A stretch of DNA of 6,758 bases from an uncultured Fibrobacterota bacterium (GTDB lineage: Bacteria > Fibrobacterota > Chitinivibrionia > Chitinivibrionales > CAIOZP01), in assembly GCA_903862805.1 (NCBI GenBank), contig CAIOZP010000577.1, positions 1 through 6,758 of the forward strand. The letters are read 5' to 3'. Made by a program: the position numbers and the translations under genes. Positions 5,235-6,758 of this stretch are shown in pieces (position 1 is the stretch's first letter; each line of letters opens with the position of its first letter). The notes below the pieces were generated by a model, which saw only the letters and a list, made by a program, of their open reading frames with translations, was not told where the DNA came from and ran no database searches.

Positions 5235-6758
5235 ATGTCTCAAATAACATTGACCACCCCTGCCGGACGTACTGCGACACTCGACTATAATCCGTCGTGG
5301 ACAGAAGACGATATTAACAAGGTCGCTTCGGAAATAGATTCATCGGAAAACGCAAAGCAGAAGGTTTCGCCACCTGCGGCGTCTCCGTCTCCTATGGATG
5401 TTATTCTCTCGACAGGGAAAGACATTCTCAATTCTTGGGGTGAACGCGGCCAGCGTATGCAGGCAAACGACGCACGCCATCCGGACGATTATCGGCAGAC
5501 CATTATCCAGAATCTCGGCGAGGAAGCCGGTGCTGTAAATGATGTCGTCAACAATGCAGTCATTAAGCCGGTGATGGGAGCTGTTGACAAGGGCGTGGGA
5601 GCCGTTGTCGATGCTTTGCCAAAGTCTGTGACTGTTCCAGTCGGTGATGCGTTGGAGAATATCGGACGATGGGCGGGAAAAACTTACAAGAGTACCGGAT
5701 TACCGACTGCCGATGATCTCGCGCTTGGGTATCAACAATTACAGAAAGATGATCCCGATTTCATAGCGAATCTGAATGCGCTTGGGAATGTCGTTCAATT
5801 GGGAACTACCATTGACGGCGCAGCAAGTCTCCCCAAAATATTGAAGTCGATTGACAAGTCGGCAATTGCTCCGGTTGCCAAAGATGCAGCGACGGCATCC
5901 GAAGTGACAAGTAAAGCAGTTCCGGTATTTGAAAGCCCAGAGCATGAAGCCTCGGCGGCTGTGCCGGATATTCCGAACCACGTTATCGACGCACTTTCAT
6001 CTTACGACGAAGTTCCGGCTTCGACAAATGTTCAGGCGGGGCCGAAACGGACAATGGCGGATGTTACCCAGACTGCCGCGAATATTGCCTCGAAGGATGC
6101 AGAGGCATATCGCGGGATAAAAAATTGGGATCAGATACCGGAACCAATTCGCAACGCGATAAAGACACCCGACGCCGCCGATGCTCCGACATTCGCCGAT
6201 TATGCACAAGCTGTCACGAATGGTGTTGATGGAGAGGGTAAGAGTCTTTCGGATCTTTCGGGCAACGATCTTGCGGGGCAGCAAGTTTTGAAAGCGGCAC
6301 AGACGATTGACAAGATGCGAGCCAATGTCGGCGCGCGAATGTCGCAGGTCGAGCAGAATATTCCCGAAGATCTGAAAATGGTCGATACGACTCCGATCAA
6401 ACAGCGGCTTGAAGAATCACTTGGAAAATTCAAAATCCAGATAGTGCCGGATGTCGGCGAGAACGGTGAAGCTGTTTTCAATGTCGAATCAAAATCGAAT
6501 CTGAAATCGGCTCAACTGAATCCGACGATGAAGAATGAGCTTCAGAATATTGTCGATGATCTGTACTCGAATCCATCGCTTTCGGTCGAGGATCTGCACA
6601 ACATTGACATGCGGATAAATGATCTGACAAAGACGAGTTTCGGCCCGGGTGCGCTTCCGCAGGATTCTAAGGTTTCTGCCGCGCTAAAGGCTGTTGGTGG
6701 CGGCATCAAGGATGCGTACCGTCAGCATGTGGATAATCTCGCGGCACTCGGCGCGGAG
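5235..6758 (+). CDS. Large putative phage ejection/internal virion protein, 3' end off the right edge
   Basis: The 508 visible residues stay open to the right edge, so the true length is unknown. Residues 4-33 (ITLTTPAGRTATLDYNPSWT then EDDINKVASEI) match a pattern common at the N-terminus of phage injection and internal virion proteins: a short beta hairpin with a G-R-x-A-T core, then an acidic helix. Residues 95-130 are an Ala/Val/Gly-rich amphipathic segment (VNNAVIKPVMGAVDKGVGAVV). Residues 144-148 are GRWAG, a motif also found twice in the preceding protein. Residues 170-200 (KDDPDFIANLNALGNVVQLG) resemble a stretch frequent in such phage proteins. Residues 345-505 form a predicted coiled-coil-rich region. 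There is no cysteine. No lysozyme, transglycosylase or protease motif was seen, but such a domain could lie beyond the edge. Position and likely large size make it comparable to the largest ejection protein of podoviruses (T7 gp16), by analogy only. Confidence 0.78.
   Translation, partial: MSQITLTTPAGRTATLDYNPSWTEDDINKVASEIDSSENAKQKVSPPAASPSPMDVILSTGKDILNSWGERGQRMQANDARHPDDYRQTIIQNLGEEAGAVNDVVNNAVIKPVMGAVDKGVGAVVDALPKSVTVPVGDALENIGRWAGKTYKSTGLPTADDLALGYQQLQKDDPDFIANLNALGNVVQLGTTIDGAASLPKILKSIDKSAIAPVAKDAATASEVTSKAVPVFESPEHEASAAVPDIPNHVIDALSSYDEVPASTNVQAGPKRTMADVTQTAANIASKDAEAYRGIKNWDQIPEPIRNAIKTPDAADAPTFADYAQAVTNGVDGEGKSLSDLSGNDLAGQQVLKAAQTIDKMRANVGARMSQVEQNIPEDLKMVDTTPIKQRLEESLGKFKIQIVPDVGENGEAVFNVESKSNLKSAQLNPTMKNELQNIVDDLYSNPSLSVEDLHNIDMRINDLTKTSFGPGALPQDSKVSAALKAVGGGIKDAYRQHVDNLAALGAE

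Noticed and set aside
5739..6481. Short frames on both strands inside the last gene
   Set aside because: They overlap the continuous 508-codon frame that has a GAGGAG site and phage-like N-terminus. They are Arg/Cys/Ser-rich shadows.
1..6758. CRISPR array, tRNA, insertion sequence or attachment site
   Set aside because: No regularly spaced direct repeats, cloverleaf-like segments, transposase motifs or terminal inverted repeats were seen; nearly all of the window is coding.

Overview
The window looks like part of the genome of a tailed bacteriophage or prophage, probably short-tailed and with a Gram-negative host. This rests on gene style, not on a database match: tightly packed rightward genes encode large, low-complexity, helix-rich, cysteine-free proteins of the kind found in phage ejection (internal virion) modules. 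No host-defining gene, tRNA, integrase or attachment site is visible, so the host and lifestyle remain open.

Layout. Positions 1-1059 hold a leftward, AT-rich gene whose 3' end is cut off by the left edge. It encodes a DUF262 (GmrS-like) protein with an intact DGQQR motif and is the one confidently recognised family here. A 173-bp divergent intergenic region (1060-1232) follows, with a strong ribosome binding site for each flanking gene, two small dyads and no convincing promoter. From 1233 to the right edge runs a rightward block of four genes with gaps of 12 bases or less, or overlaps: a 550-aa Gln/Asn/Ala-rich protein, a 115-aa coiled-coil protein, a 659-aa helical protein, and a protein of at least 508 aa cut off by the right edge. 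Each has a good upstream Shine-Dalgarno sequence and the stop/start junctions are compact, so they are very likely co-transcribed and translated together.

Working model. The four rightward genes form a virion DNA-ejection cassette, by analogy of size and order with modules such as T7 gp14/15/16 or P22 gp7/gp20/gp16, although no homology to those proteins can be shown from the sequence alone. The DUF262 gene differs in base composition, strand and predicted function. It looks like a moron, an accessory gene inserted beside the structural cassette and carried with its own expression signals, possibly for defence against competing phages. The most unusual observations are this juxtaposition, a GRWxG pentapeptide found twice in the 659-aa protein and once in the next protein, and the complete lack of cysteine across 1,717 residues of the three large proteins.
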